From NCBI GenBank assembly GCA_002435365.1, contig DJMM01000093.1, positions 1 through 17,937 on the forward strand: 17,937 nt of DNA, in the 5' to 3' direction. Below the pieces are notes generated by a model. That model saw only the letters and a program-made list of their open reading frames with translations. It was not told the DNA's origin and searched no databases. The DNA comes from Ignavibacteriales bacterium UBA6490 (lineage in GTDB: Bacteria > Bacteroidota > Ignavibacteria > Ignavibacteriales > Ignavibacteriaceae). Position 1 is the stretch's first letter; every line of letters begins with the position of its first letter. A program made the translations under genes and the position numbers. Below are positions 1 to 7,054 of this stretch, piece after piece.

Positions 1-1303
1 TAAAGAAGGAGACACTGTTAAAAGAACAGGAAGAGTGGCATCGATGCCAATAAGCGAAAAAATGCTTGGCAGGGTAATCACTCCCCTTGGAATTCCTATC
101 GACGGTAAAGGCGATATACCTCATGATAAATATCTTCCCATTGAAAGAAAAGCTCTTGGCGTAATTTTCCGTCAGCCTGTAAAGGAACCTTTGCAGACAG
201 GTATAACTGCCATCGATGCGATGATACCTATCGGCAGGGGACAGCGGGAACTTATTATTGGTGACCGTCAGACCGGTAAAACTGCAGTTGCGGTTGATGC
301 TATCATAAATCAGAAGCATACCCACACAGAAGAAGCTAAAAAGTATGGTGTAAAACCGGTTTATTGTATCTATGTTGCCATTGGTCAGAAAAGCTCAACT
401 ATTGCACAGGTTGTTGCAAAACTCCAGGAAAGCGGTGCAATGGAATATACCACGGTTATCTCTGCGGCAGCATCTGATCCGGCGCCTCTTCAGTTTATTG
501 CCCCTTACGCAGGAGCAACCCTTGGTGAATTTTTCAGGGACAGCGGAAGACATGCACTTGTAATATATGATGATCTTTCAAAACAGGCAGCTGCATACAG
601 GGAGCTCTCGCTTCTGTTGAGAAGACCTCCCGGTCGTGAAGCATATCCAGGTGATGTATTTTATCTTCATTCAAGATTGCTTGAACGGGCATCAAAACTC
701 TCCGATGAACTTGGAGGCGGAAGCCTCACCGCTCTACCGGTTATTGAAACGCAGCAGGGAGACGTTTCAGCATATATTCCGACAAATGTAATTTCGATTA
801 CCGACGGACAGATTTATCTTGAATCGAATTTATTTAATGCGGGTGTTAGACCGGCAATAAATGTGGGTATATCTGTAAGCCGCGTCGGCGGTAATGCTCA
901 GATCAAGGCTATGAAAAAAGTAGCCGGAAGTCTGAAACTGGATCTGGCCCAATACCGTGAACTTGAGGCTTTTGCAAAATTCGGAACAGACCTTGATAAA
1001 GCAACCCAGAGGATTCTGGCAAGAGGGGCAAGATTGGTTGAACTTCTTAAACAGGGCCAGTACTCTCCGGTACCTGTTGAAAAGCAGGTGGTTGGTATTT
1101 TTGCAGGAACTAATGGTTATCTGGATGAACTTCCGCTTGCAGATGTGAAACGGTTTGAAAAAGAATTTGTTGAATATATAGAAGTAAAGCATAACCAGAT
1201 ATTTGAAATTTTCAGAAAAGAGAAGGATCTTTCTGAGGACACTAAAAATATGGTTAAAAAAGCAGCTGAAGAATTCCTGAAGATATTTAAGAGGAGCGTC
1301 TAA
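1..1303 (+). CDS. atpA: F-type ATP synthase alpha subunit, 5' end missing
   Basis: This is the alpha subunit of the F1 head of ATP synthase, which carries the non-catalytic nucleotide sites between the beta subunits. The frame is open from base 2, where the first codons read KEGDTVKRTGR, so the gene continues upstream of the window. By alignment from memory to E. coli AtpA about 80 N-terminal residues are missing; the GTG at 35 is internal, not a start. Visible motifs are the P-loop GDRQTGKT (codons at about 260-283), the LVIYDDLSKQAAAYRE segment, RRPPGREAYPGDVFYLHSRL, and the alpha signature PAINVGISVSRVGG with its arginine finger. The C-terminal helical domain is complete and the stop is TAA at 1301-1303. 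atpG follows after 6 bases. No atpD or atpC follows, so beta and epsilon must be encoded elsewhere, as is usual in Bacteroidota/Chlorobi-type genomes. Confidence 0.97.
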   Translation, partial: KEGDTVKRTGRVASMPISEKMLGRVITPLGIPIDGKGDIPHDKYLPIERKALGVIFRQPVKEPLQTGITAIDAMIPIGRGQRELIIGDRQTGKTAVAVDAIINQKHTHTEEAKKYGVKPVYCIYVAIGQKSSTIAQVVAKLQESGAMEYTTVISAAASDPAPLQFIAPYAGATLGEFFRDSGRHALVIYDDLSKQAAAYRELSLLLRRPPGREAYPGDVFYLHSRLLERASKLSDELGGGSLTALPVIETQQGDVSAYIPTNVISITDGQIYLESNLFNAGVRPAINVGISVSRVGGNAQIKAMKKVAGSLKLDLAQYRELEAFAKFGTDLDKATQRILARGARLVELLKQGQYSPVPVEKQVVGIFAGTNGYLDELPLADVKRFEKEFVEYIEVKHNQIFEIFRKEKDLSEDTKNMVKKAAEEFLKIFKRSV

Positions 1304-1309
1304 TTTAGA

Positions 1310-2182
1310 ATGGCTACGCTGCGCGACATAAAAGGAAGTATAAAGGGAATTCAGAATATTCAGCAGATAACCAAAGCCATGAAAATGGTTGCGGCTTCAA
1401 AGCTGAGAAAAGCGCAGGAAAATATTATTAATGCGCGTCCTTATGCCAAAAGCATATCCGGAATGCTTTCTGACCTTATAACTGAAGAAAACCGGCAGAA
1501 AAGTCCTTTTCTCGAAGAGAGGGAAGTTAAAAATGTGGCTGTCGTTGTCGTATCAGCTGACCGGGGACTTTGCGGAGCTTTTAATACCAATATTCTCCGC
1601 GAAGGCGCCAGGTATGTAAATGAAAATAAAAACAATAATGAGGCGTCATACCATATTTATTCTGTTGGCAAGAAAAGCTATGATTTTTTCAGAACAAGGG
1701 ACTATAAAATTTCCGGATATGAAACCGGGCTCTTCTCGCATATTAAGTATGAACATGCTCTTAAAATTACAAATTACCTGGTTGAAGCTTATTTAAACGG
1801 AACTTTTGACAGAGTAATTATCATATACAATGAATTTAAATCGATAATTCAGCAGAAGATAGTGGTTGAGCAGTTCCTTCCTCTTAAATTTGAAAAAGGA
1901 GAGGAAAATCATAAGGCTGCGGATTATATTTACGAACCCGATCAGACTTCAATTTTCGAATATATGCTTCCGAAGCATCTAAGGGCCCAGGTTTGGAGAA
2001 TCTTATTGGAATCGAATGCCGCTGAGCTTGGTGCACGAATGACTGCTATGGATAATGCCACCACCAATGCCAAGGAACTTATCCGTTCACTTAAGCTTAA
2101 ATTTAACAAGGAAAGACAAGCTGCGATAACCAAGGAAATACTTGAAATTGTATCCGGCGCAAATGCTTTGGCTGAGGGATAA
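1310..2182 (+). CDS. atpG: F-type ATP synthase gamma subunit
   Basis: This is the central rotor stalk of ATP synthase, 290 residues, the normal family length. Both conserved ends are present: the N-terminal helix MATLRDIKGSIKGIQ followed by ITKAMKMVAASKLRKAQ, and the C-terminal helix with AELGARMTAMDNATTNA and then KEILEIVSGANAL. These two helices form the coiled coil that turns inside the alpha3-beta3 ring. The middle contains the usual ADRGLCGAFN segment. The start is ATG 1310, 6 bases after the atpA stop, with a purine-rich GAGGAG inside the end of atpA about 13 bases upstream; translation is probably coupled to atpA. It is followed by ffh after an 18-base gap with no terminator. Confidence 0.97.
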   Translation: MATLRDIKGSIKGIQNIQQITKAMKMVAASKLRKAQENIINARPYAKSISGMLSDLITEENRQKSPFLEEREVKNVAVVVVSADRGLCGAFNTNILREGARYVNENKNNNEASYHIYSVGKKSYDFFRTRDYKISGYETGLFSHIKYEHALKITNYLVEAYLNGTFDRVIIIYNEFKSIIQQKIVVEQFLPLKFEKGEENHKAADYIYEPDQTSIFEYMLPKHLRAQVWRILLESNAAELGARMTAMDNATTNAKELIRSLKLKFNKERQAAITKEILEIVSGANALAEG

Positions 2183-2200
2183 GAGGGTCGGAGGCGTGAG

Positions 2201-3523
2201 ATGTTTGAGGAATTAACTTATAAGCTGGAAGCATCTTTAAAAAAGATTTCAGGGCAGGGTAGACTTTCTGAGAAGAATATATCGGACGCACTTCGTGAAA
2301 TAAGGCGGGTACTTCTTGATGCCGATGTTAATTATAAGATTGCAAAAGAATTTATCGAGCGGGTAACTGCAAAGTCAGTCGGTACCGAAGTTATAAATTC
2401 CGTTACTCCAGGGCAGCTTATCACCAAAATTTTGTATGACGAACTCGTCACTCTTCTAGGAGAGGGTCATTCGGAATTAAAAATTAATGCACAGGGCATA
2501 ACATCAATACTTGTTATTGGTCTGCAGGGATCCGGGAAAACAACGTTTTCTGCAAAACTTGCAAAAAAGCTTAAGGGCAGCAAGCAGAAAATTCTGCTGG
2601 TCGCAGCAGATGTTCACCGTCCGGCAGCGATCGATCAGTTAAAAATGCTTGGCAGCCAGATCGGGGTTCCCGTTTTTTCTATTGAAGAAAAGGATGCCTT
2701 AAAGACGGTCAGGGAGTCATTAATTTATGCTGCAGAAAAAGATTTTAATTTACTGATATTTGATACTGCCGGCCGTCTGCATGTCGACGAGCAGATGATG
2801 TCCGAGGTGGCCAGTGTTAAAGAAATTGTAAAACCGGCAGAGTCACTGTTTGTTGTAGATTCTATGACCGGTCAGGATGCGGTTAATTCAGCAAGGGTGT
2901 TCAATGAACAGATTAACTATGACGGTATCGTACTTACAAAGCTTGACGGTGATGCCAGGGGCGGAGCAGCTTTATCCATACGGGCTGTTGTTGGGAAACC
3001 GATAAAATTTGTCAGTAGCGGGGAGAAACTTGATGCTCTTGAGCCTTTTTTCCCTGAAAGAATGGCATCCCGGATATTGGGGAAAGGGGATATAATTTCG
3101 CTTGTTGAGAGGGCTCAGCAGTCGTTTGATGAATCAGAGGCTGACAGGCTTGAAGAAAAGCTGCGTAAAAATAAATTTGATTTTGAAGATTTTCTTAAGC
3201 AAATTAAAGCAATTAAGAAAATGGGTTCTTTATCGTCACTGCTGGGAATGATTCCAGGCATAGGTTCACAGGTAAAAAATGCGAAAATTGACGATAATGC
3301 GCTTGTTAAGGTAGAGGCTATTATTAACTCTATGACTGTACAGGAACGGAAAGTCCCAAAAGTCCTGAACGGCAGCCGTAGAAAACGAATAGCCAGAGGC
3401 AGTGGTACATCAATACAGGATGTAAACAGGTTGATGAAGCAGTTTTCTGAAATGCAGAGAATGATGAGCATGATTAATCGTAAAGGTGTTCCAGGGTCGT
3501 TATTTAATAATTTAAAATTCTAA
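2201..3523 (+). CDS. ffh: Signal recognition particle GTPase Ffh (SRP54)
   Basis: This is the protein of the bacterial signal recognition particle. It binds 4.5S RNA and the signal sequences of nascent membrane proteins and docks with FtsY through paired GTPase domains. It has 440 residues, typical length. The N domain is about 1-100. The G domain follows with P-loop GLQGSGKT at 107-114, DVHRPAA at 137-143, DTAGRLH at 188-194 and TKLDGDARGG at 246-255. The M domain runs from about 325, with MGMIPGIG-like residues around 350-355 and the RNA-binding segment SRRKRIARGSGTSIQDVNR at 392-410. Start ATG 2201 has GGAGG at 2190-2194, 6 bases upstream. It lies 18 bases after atpG and 26 bases before rpsP, all in one direction, so it is probably transcribed with both. 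Confidence 0.98.
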   Translation: MFEELTYKLEASLKKISGQGRLSEKNISDALREIRRVLLDADVNYKIAKEFIERVTAKSVGTEVINSVTPGQLITKILYDELVTLLGEGHSELKINAQGITSILVIGLQGSGKTTFSAKLAKKLKGSKQKILLVAADVHRPAAIDQLKMLGSQIGVPVFSIEEKDALKTVRESLIYAAEKDFNLLIFDTAGRLHVDEQMMSEVASVKEIVKPAESLFVVDSMTGQDAVNSARVFNEQINYDGIVLTKLDGDARGGAALSIRAVVGKPIKFVSSGEKLDALEPFFPERMASRILGKGDIISLVERAQQSFDESEADRLEEKLRKNKFDFEDFLKQIKAIKKMGSLSSLLGMIPGIGSQVKNAKIDDNALVKVEAIINSMTVQERKVPKVLNGSRRKRIARGSGTSIQDVNRLMKQFSEMQRMMSMINRKGVPGSLFNNLKF

Positions 3524-3536
3524 TTAAGAATATTTT

Positions 3537-3541
3537 GGAGG
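3537..3541 (+). promoter_or_regulatory. Ribosome binding site fixing a TTG start for rpsP
   Basis: GGAGG lies 8 bases before TTG 3550. No ATG or GTG in frame gives the conserved S16 N-terminus, so the site supports TTG as the start codon. Confidence 0.8.
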
Positions 3542-3549
3542 TTATTTAA

Positions 3550-3981
3550 TTGGCTGTAAAGTTAAGATTAAGAAGGATGGGAAAGAAGAAACAACCTATT
3601 TACAAGGTTGTTGCTGCTGATTCCCGGTCTCCCAGAGACGGAAAATTCCTTGAAGCCATCGGAGTCTATAATCCTTTGACCGATCCGCATACGATTGATA
3701 TAAAAGAAGATAGGGCTTTGTATTGGCTGAATGCCGGAGCTCAGCCCACCGATACGGTAAAAAGTCTTTTGAGGCAGAAAGGCATCACACTGAAAAGAGA
3801 GCTGATGAAGAAAAAACTTTCTGATGAAAAGATTCAGGAAGAGATGGCAAGCTGGGCTAAGTTGAAAGAGGCCGGACAGCATGCTAAAAAAGGTAAAAAA
3901 AGTAAAACTGCCCCTGAAGAAAAGCCTAAGGATGAAATTGACCAAGGTACAGCAGAAGTGAAGGGCGCTGCTTCTGAGTAG
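3550..3981 (+). CDS. rpsP: 30S ribosomal protein S16
   Basis: S16 is an early-binding small-subunit protein that stabilises the 5' domain of 16S rRNA. The protein opens with the family signature AVKLRLRRMGKKKQPIYKVV, then ADSRSPRDGKFLEAIGVYNP, DRALYWLNAGAQPTDTV and LLRQKGI. Translation starts at TTG 3550, directly after a strong GGAGG. At 143 residues it is longer than the about 80-90 residues of E. coli-type S16. The extra C-terminal 55 or so residues are rich in Lys, Glu and Ala and look disordered; such tails are common in Bacteroidota-like lineages. It is the first gene of the classic rpsP-khpA-rimM-trmD-rplS order. An 83-base gap with no clear terminator precedes khpA. Confidence 0.97.
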   Translation: MAVKLRLRRMGKKKQPIYKVVAADSRSPRDGKFLEAIGVYNPLTDPHTIDIKEDRALYWLNAGAQPTDTVKSLLRQKGITLKRELMKKKLSDEKIQEEMASWAKLKEAGQHAKKGKKSKTAPEEKPKDEIDQGTAEVKGAASE

Positions 3982-4051
3982 AATTCCTGTAATTAAGCAG
4001 ATTCGGTAATTCTTCTGTACTAAATTTAGAAAGCTCCCGATCCAGTATTAT

Positions 4052-4057
4052 AGGAGG
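4052..4057 (+). promoter_or_regulatory. Ribosome binding site choosing ATG 4065 for khpA
   Basis: AGGAGG ends 7 bases before ATG 4065. The in-frame TTG at 4059 would be only 1 base from this site, so the ATG is the supported start. Confidence 0.8.
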
Positions 4058-4064
4058 CTTGTTC

Positions 4065-4298
4065 ATGGAAGAGTTCATTGAGTACATTGCCAAAAGAATT
4101 GTGGATCATCCTGAAAATGTATCCATCGAAACCAGGACTTCTAACGAAAACAAAATGATAATCTCCCTGCGTGTCCATGCGGAAGATGTGGGAAAGGTTA
4201 TTGGAAAGAAAGGAAAAACCGCTGAAGCTATGAGAACTTTGCTCTCAGCCATTGCTTCAAAGGAACACCAGCGGGCTATCCTTGAGATACTGGATTAA
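4065..4298 (+). CDS. khpA: KH-domain RNA-binding protein KhpA
   Basis: This is a small single-KH-domain RNA-binding protein (formerly YlqC, DUF2109/UPF0109 type), 77 residues from ATG 4065, the normal length. The N-terminus MEEFIEYIAKRIVDHPENV matches the family, and the nucleic-acid-binding GxxG loop is seen as VIGKKGKTAEAMRTLL. In other bacteria KhpA pairs with KhpB/Jag and binds many RNAs, affecting cell elongation and division; that partnership is known from the family and cannot be seen here. It is placed between rpsP and rimM, the standard location in many Gram-positive and some FCB-group genomes. rimM starts 9 bases after its stop. Confidence 0.93.
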   Translation: MEEFIEYIAKRIVDHPENVSIETRTSNENKMIISLRVHAEDVGKVIGKKGKTAEAMRTLLSAIASKEHQRAILEILD

Positions 4299-4307
4299 AT
4301 GTTTTAA

Positions 4308-4820
4308 GTGAAAGAATATTTCTTAATTGCTAAAATTGTATCCGTATTCGGCAAAGACGGTTTTGTAAAAATAGTTTCATATTCTGATTTCCCGGAAAGG
4401 TTTTCCGGACTTAAAAAAGTGTATATCGACTTTTTCGGGAACAAAAAATTATTTAATGTCGAAAGTGTAACCGAAAAAAAAGGAACACTTTATATAAAAT
4501 TCTCTAACTTCTCAACTTCGGAAGAAGCCGGATTTCTGACCGGAAGAGAAGTTTTCGTGGATGAGAGTGATGTAATTAAACTGCCTGAATCAAATTACTT
4601 TGTGCATGATCTGATCGGCAGTAAAGTAATGGAGAATGAGCAGTATTTAGGTATTATTGCTGATGTTCTTGTTTATCCGGCAAATGATGTGTATGTAATA
4701 CAAACTGCAGACGGAAAGGAATTGCTTATTCCGGCAGTAAAGGAACTTATATTAAGTTTTAATCCGGAAAGCAAGCTGATGATATTAAAACCCGGAAGCA
4801 GTAAGTATGATGAGGATTGA
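4308..4820 (+). CDS. rimM: Ribosome maturation factor RimM
   Basis: RimM assists assembly of the 30S head by binding S19 and helping 16S rRNA processing. The protein has 170 residues, normal length. The N-terminal RimM barrel is about 1-88, with AKIVSVFGKDGFVKI where the usual G-x-HG-x-x-GE-V motif sits, so the family His/Gly pattern is degenerate. The C-terminal PRC barrel is about 97-165 (VHDLIGSKV, LLIPAVKELI). The start is GTG 4308: an in-frame TAA at 4305-4307 lies immediately before it, so no earlier start is possible. No good Shine-Dalgarno is seen, which suggests coupling to khpA, whose stop is 9 bases upstream. The 3' end overlaps trmD by 14 bases, or 11 if trmD starts at 4810. Confidence 0.94.
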   Translation: MKEYFLIAKIVSVFGKDGFVKIVSYSDFPERFSGLKKVYIDFFGNKKLFNVESVTEKKGTLYIKFSNFSTSEEAGFLTGREVFVDESDVIKLPESNYFVHDLIGSKVMENEQYLGIIADVLVYPANDVYVIQTADGKELLIPAVKELILSFNPESKLMILKPGSSKYDED

Positions 4821-5502
4821 TATTATTTCCGCAGTTCCCGAGATTTTTGAGAGTCCCTTGAATGCAAGCATTATTAGAAGGGCTCAGAATAAAGGGAAAG
4901 TGGAAATTAAAGTGCATAACCTGAGGGATTATGTGCACGATAAGCATAGACAGATTGATGATAAACCTTTCGGCGGCGGACCCGGAATGATCCTTAAGCC
5001 GGAACCGTTCTTTGAATGTATTGAAAAACTTATGCAGGAGAGGAAATATAACAATGTTATATTCACTACCCCTAAGGGTAAAATATTCAGCCAGAAAACA
5101 GCGAATAAATTATCTCTTGCAGAGAATATCCTGCTGATTGCAGGACATTATAAAGAAATTGACGACCGGGTCAGAGAAAAATTTGCCACGGATGAAATAT
5201 CCATAGGCAATTTCGTTCTGACCGGAGGCGAAATTCCTTCGCTGCTCATTGTTGATGCCGTTGTACGTCTGATACCCGGCGTTTTGAATGACAGTGAATC
5301 TGCCCTGAATGATTCTTTCCAGGATGGGGATATTTTAGAAGCTCCTCATTATACCAGGCCTGCTGAATTAAAAGGCATGAAAGTTCCCGAAGTTTTATTA
5401 TCCGGGAATGAAAAGGAAATAAAAAAATGGAAGGAAATTCAGTCAAAAAAAATAACTGAGAAATGGAGAAATTTAAATACTATTGGAGAAAACAATGATT
5501 GA
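4807..5502 (+). CDS. trmD: tRNA (guanine37-N1)-methyltransferase TrmD
   Basis: TrmD methylates N1 of G37 next to the anticodon, using S-adenosylmethionine bound in a trefoil knot, and prevents +1 frameshifting. The protein has 231 residues. Motifs seen are KPFGGGPGM at 53-61, GHYKEIDDRV at 113-122, the knot FVLTGGEIPSLLIVD at 136-150, RLIPGVL at 154-160, NDSF at 168-171 containing the expected general-base Asp, and EAPHYTRP at 178-185. The C-terminal tRNA-binding domain is shorter than in E. coli (about 255 residues). Two tandem ATGs at 4807 and 4810 are both possible starts; 4810 gives the usual MRIDI beginning. One oddity: the highly conserved (C)GRYEGID motif reads GHYKEID, with Glu at the position equivalent to E. 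coli Gly117. It overlaps rimM upstream and rplS downstream. Confidence 0.96.
   Translation: MMRIDIISAVPEIFESPLNASIIRRAQNKGKVEIKVHNLRDYVHDKHRQIDDKPFGGGPGMILKPEPFFECIEKLMQERKYNNVIFTTPKGKIFSQKTANKLSLAENILLIAGHYKEIDDRVREKFATDEISIGNFVLTGGEIPSLLIVDAVVRLIPGVLNDSESALNDSFQDGDILEAPHYTRPAELKGMKVPEVLLSGNEKEIKKWKEIQSKKITEKWRNLNTIGENND
5485..5488 (+). promoter_or_regulatory. Ribosome binding site choosing ATG 5495 for rplS
   Basis: GGAG inside the 3' end of trmD lies 6 bases before ATG 5495. An in-frame TTG at 5483 overlaps this site, so it cannot be the start used with it. Confidence 0.7.
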
Positions 5503-5836
5503 TATAAACAATATACTGCCGGACCAAAAGAAAATGGATTTGCCAGTGTTCAATGCCGGGGACCGCGTTAAAATTCATGTCAGGGTTGTGGAAGGCGATA
5601 AAGAAAGAATACAGCCCTTTGAAGGTGATGTTATCAGTATAAGAGGCGCGGGAAACAACAGGACTTTTACCGTAAGAAAAATTTCAAGCGGTGTTGGTGT
5701 GGAAAGAATTTTCCCTATAAATTCACCTAAAGTTGCACGCATTGAGGTACTGAAGAAAGGGGACATCAGAAGAGCCAAACTTTATTACCTTAGGAATCTT
5801 TCCGGCAAAGCCGCAAAAATTAAAACTAAAATTTAA
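5495..5836 (+). CDS. rplS: 50S ribosomal protein L19
   Basis: L19 sits at the 30S-50S interface of the large subunit. From ATG 5495 the protein is 113 residues, the family length. Diagnostic segments are FNAGDRVKIHVRVVEGDKER, IQPFEGDVI, FTVRKISSGVGVERIFPINS, and the basic C-terminus RRAKLYYLRNLSGKAAKIK. Its start lies inside trmD, an 8-base overlap, so the two are probably translationally coupled. It ends the long housekeeping array: a hairpin terminator begins 17 bases after the stop. Confidence 0.97.
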   Translation: MIDINNILPDQKKMDLPVFNAGDRVKIHVRVVEGDKERIQPFEGDVISIRGAGNNRTFTVRKISSGVGVERIFPINSPKVARIEVLKKGDIRRAKLYYLRNLSGKAAKIKTKI

Positions 5837-5852
5837 TTTTTTTTTAACATAG

Positions 5853-5878
5853 AAGCTGCTTCGTGAAAGCAGCTTTTT
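5853..5878 (+). terminator. Intrinsic terminator after rplS
   Basis: The perfect 9-bp stem AAGCTGCTT (5853-5861) pairs with AAGCAGCTT (5867-5875) around a 5-base loop, followed by TTT. A run of T (5837-5845) lies just before the hairpin. It would end the atp-ffh-rpsP-rplS transcript. The next start codon is at 5885, only 7 bases past the T-run. Confidence 0.85.
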
Positions 5879-5884
5879 ATTTAT

Positions 5885-6643
5885 ATGAAACTGCTTTTCC
5901 CAAATAATATTTATGCCAGGCTTTTTGCCGATAATCTTCCGGAACCCCTTAAAAAAGAGGTCTCTTTTCTACCTTCTTCCTCCATTACAAATGAATTAAA
6001 AAACGACCGTGATGCTGTGGGATTGATTACTCCCACCGATATACTCAATGCCCCGGAGATTTTTATTTCTTCTAAAGCAGGTATTTCATTTGAGGGAATC
6101 CTTTCTAACAGCTATATATATTTTCTGCCCTCTCAGAAAGACTTCTCTGCGCTGTCTCTTCTGGGCGATATATCCACTATTGACGTTATTCTCAGCAAAA
6201 TATTCTTTAAGGAAAATTATAATACCGATATCCAGGTTGAAATTCTCTCGGATATAAATAAAGGTAAAGATAAAAACTTACTGGTGGCCGGCGACCTGAA
6301 TTTCAGCAGTTTTGATTTTGATAAAGGCCTGAGCTTTGCCGAGGAACTTGTCGATATGTTCTCTCTCCCTTATGTAAATTTTGTCCTCGCTTCATTTAAC
6401 AGTAAAATGATCGAAGATATAAATTCTGCAGCTGCGGGCATCTCGAAAAAAATCTATGACTCGGTGGAGCAGGATAACTTCGGAAGCGGCATAAATATAA
6501 AGTCAAAAGAATATATTAAGGAAAATATCGGCTCTCTTGTTTATGAGTTCGAAAGCCAGGATATAGACGATGTCCACCAGCTTCTGCACCTTCCCTATTT
6601 TTATGGAATAATTCAGGATATTGTCGAGCCTAAATTCATCTGA
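5885..6643 (+). CDS. Divergent MqnA-like protein, function unknown
   Basis: This 252-residue soluble protein has no signal peptide or membrane segment. I see a distant resemblance to MqnA, the chorismate dehydratase of the futalosine menaquinone pathway, which has a type 2 periplasmic-binding-protein fold and is about 270-290 residues. The matches are an early DAVGLITPTDIL (43-54, like the family segment on low-copy 'D-x-G-L-x-P'), STIDVILSKIFF (97-108), LLVAGD (132-137, like LLIGDAAL), FAEELVDMFSLPYVNFVLAS (151-170, like W-x-x-x-TGLPFVFA), and a C-terminal YIKENI-then-LLHLPYFYGII pattern. Key family residues are not conserved (SLPYVNF for TGLPFVF, and no clear N-terminal NxxPL), so the enzyme activity should not be assumed. 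No Shine-Dalgarno precedes ATG 5885. It lies alone between rplS and a DUF493 gene. The coding call is firm and the fold assignment is inference. Confidence 0.85.
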   Translation: MKLLFPNNIYARLFADNLPEPLKKEVSFLPSSSITNELKNDRDAVGLITPTDILNAPEIFISSKAGISFEGILSNSYIYFLPSQKDFSALSLLGDISTIDVILSKIFFKENYNTDIQVEILSDINKGKDKNLLVAGDLNFSSFDFDKGLSFAEELVDMFSLPYVNFVLASFNSKMIEDINSAAAGISKKIYDSVEQDNFGSGINIKSKEYIKENIGSLVYEFESQDIDDVHQLLHLPYFYGIIQDIVEPKFI

Positions 6644-6742
6644 AGTTTCTCTCCCCCAAACATTTTTCACTTATCTTTTATTAATAAGCAGTTATATTGT
6701 ATCAATAAAAAAAGGTTATGCTGAATTTTAAAATTTTTAATA

Positions 6743-7006
6743 ATGATTGAAAGCAGAAATAATAAACCGGAAATCCATTACCCATGCAGGTGGGAATACA
6801 AAGTAATTGGCAGTGATGTTAATAAATTATTGGCAGCAGTTGAGGATTGTGTTCTTGGTTTAGAGCATTCAGTGAGCCCTTCAAATGTGAGCAGGAACGG
6901 AATTTATTACAGCTTTAATATTTCAGTGGAAGTACCGAATGAGGTCGTTCGTGACCTGATCTTTGAAAAACTTCAGCGGAATGAGAACATTAAATTTGTG
7001 ATCTGA
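6743..7006 (+). CDS. DUF493/YbeD-family small protein
   Basis: This is an 87-residue protein of the DUF493 (YbeD) family, a small alpha/beta ferredoxin-like fold that resembles ACT-type regulatory domains. Family features seen are YPCRWEYKVIGSD near residues 13-25, a central VSPSNVSRNGIYYSFNISVE, and the closing LIFEKLQRNENIKFVI. E. coli YbeD is of the same length and begins with a similar FPxxFxYKVMG segment. The biochemical role is not established, although in Proteobacteria the gene lies near lipoate genes; no such neighbours occur here. The start at ATG 6743 has only AT-rich sequence upstream and no Shine-Dalgarno. The 99-base gap before it holds no clear promoter or terminator. A strong hairpin terminator begins 9 bases after its stop. 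Confidence 0.85.
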   Translation: MIESRNNKPEIHYPCRWEYKVIGSDVNKLLAAVEDCVLGLEHSVSPSNVSRNGIYYSFNISVEVPNEVVRDLIFEKLQRNENIKFVI

Positions 7007-7014
7007 TATAATAA

Positions 7015-7054
7015 GAGATGACATCCTTTTCAGGATGCCATCTCGACCTTTTTT
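7015..7054 (+). terminator. Intrinsic terminator between convergent genes
   Basis: The 12-base arms GAGATGACATCC (7015-7026) and GGATGCCATCTC (7033-7044) pair with a single A-C mismatch around a 6-base loop, followed after GACC by six T (7049-7054). On the + strand it ends the DUF493 transcript. On the opposite strand the hairpin lies immediately behind the RND pump stop at 7055, but it has only a weak A/T tail there, so bidirectional use is possible and not certain. Confidence 0.85.

Noticed and set aside
35..37. GTG 35 as the start of atpA
   Set aside because: The frame is open upstream and encodes the conserved EGDTVKRTGR segment, so the gene simply begins before the window.
830..1192. 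A 120-codon - strand frame opposite atpA
   Set aside because: Antisense shadow of the conserved C-terminal part of the ATP synthase alpha subunit.
3980..4013. Possible hairpin between rpsP and khpA (AGAATTCC with GGTAATTCT)
   Set aside because: It needs a bulged base and a long loop and has no T-tract, so it is too weak to call a terminator or attenuator.
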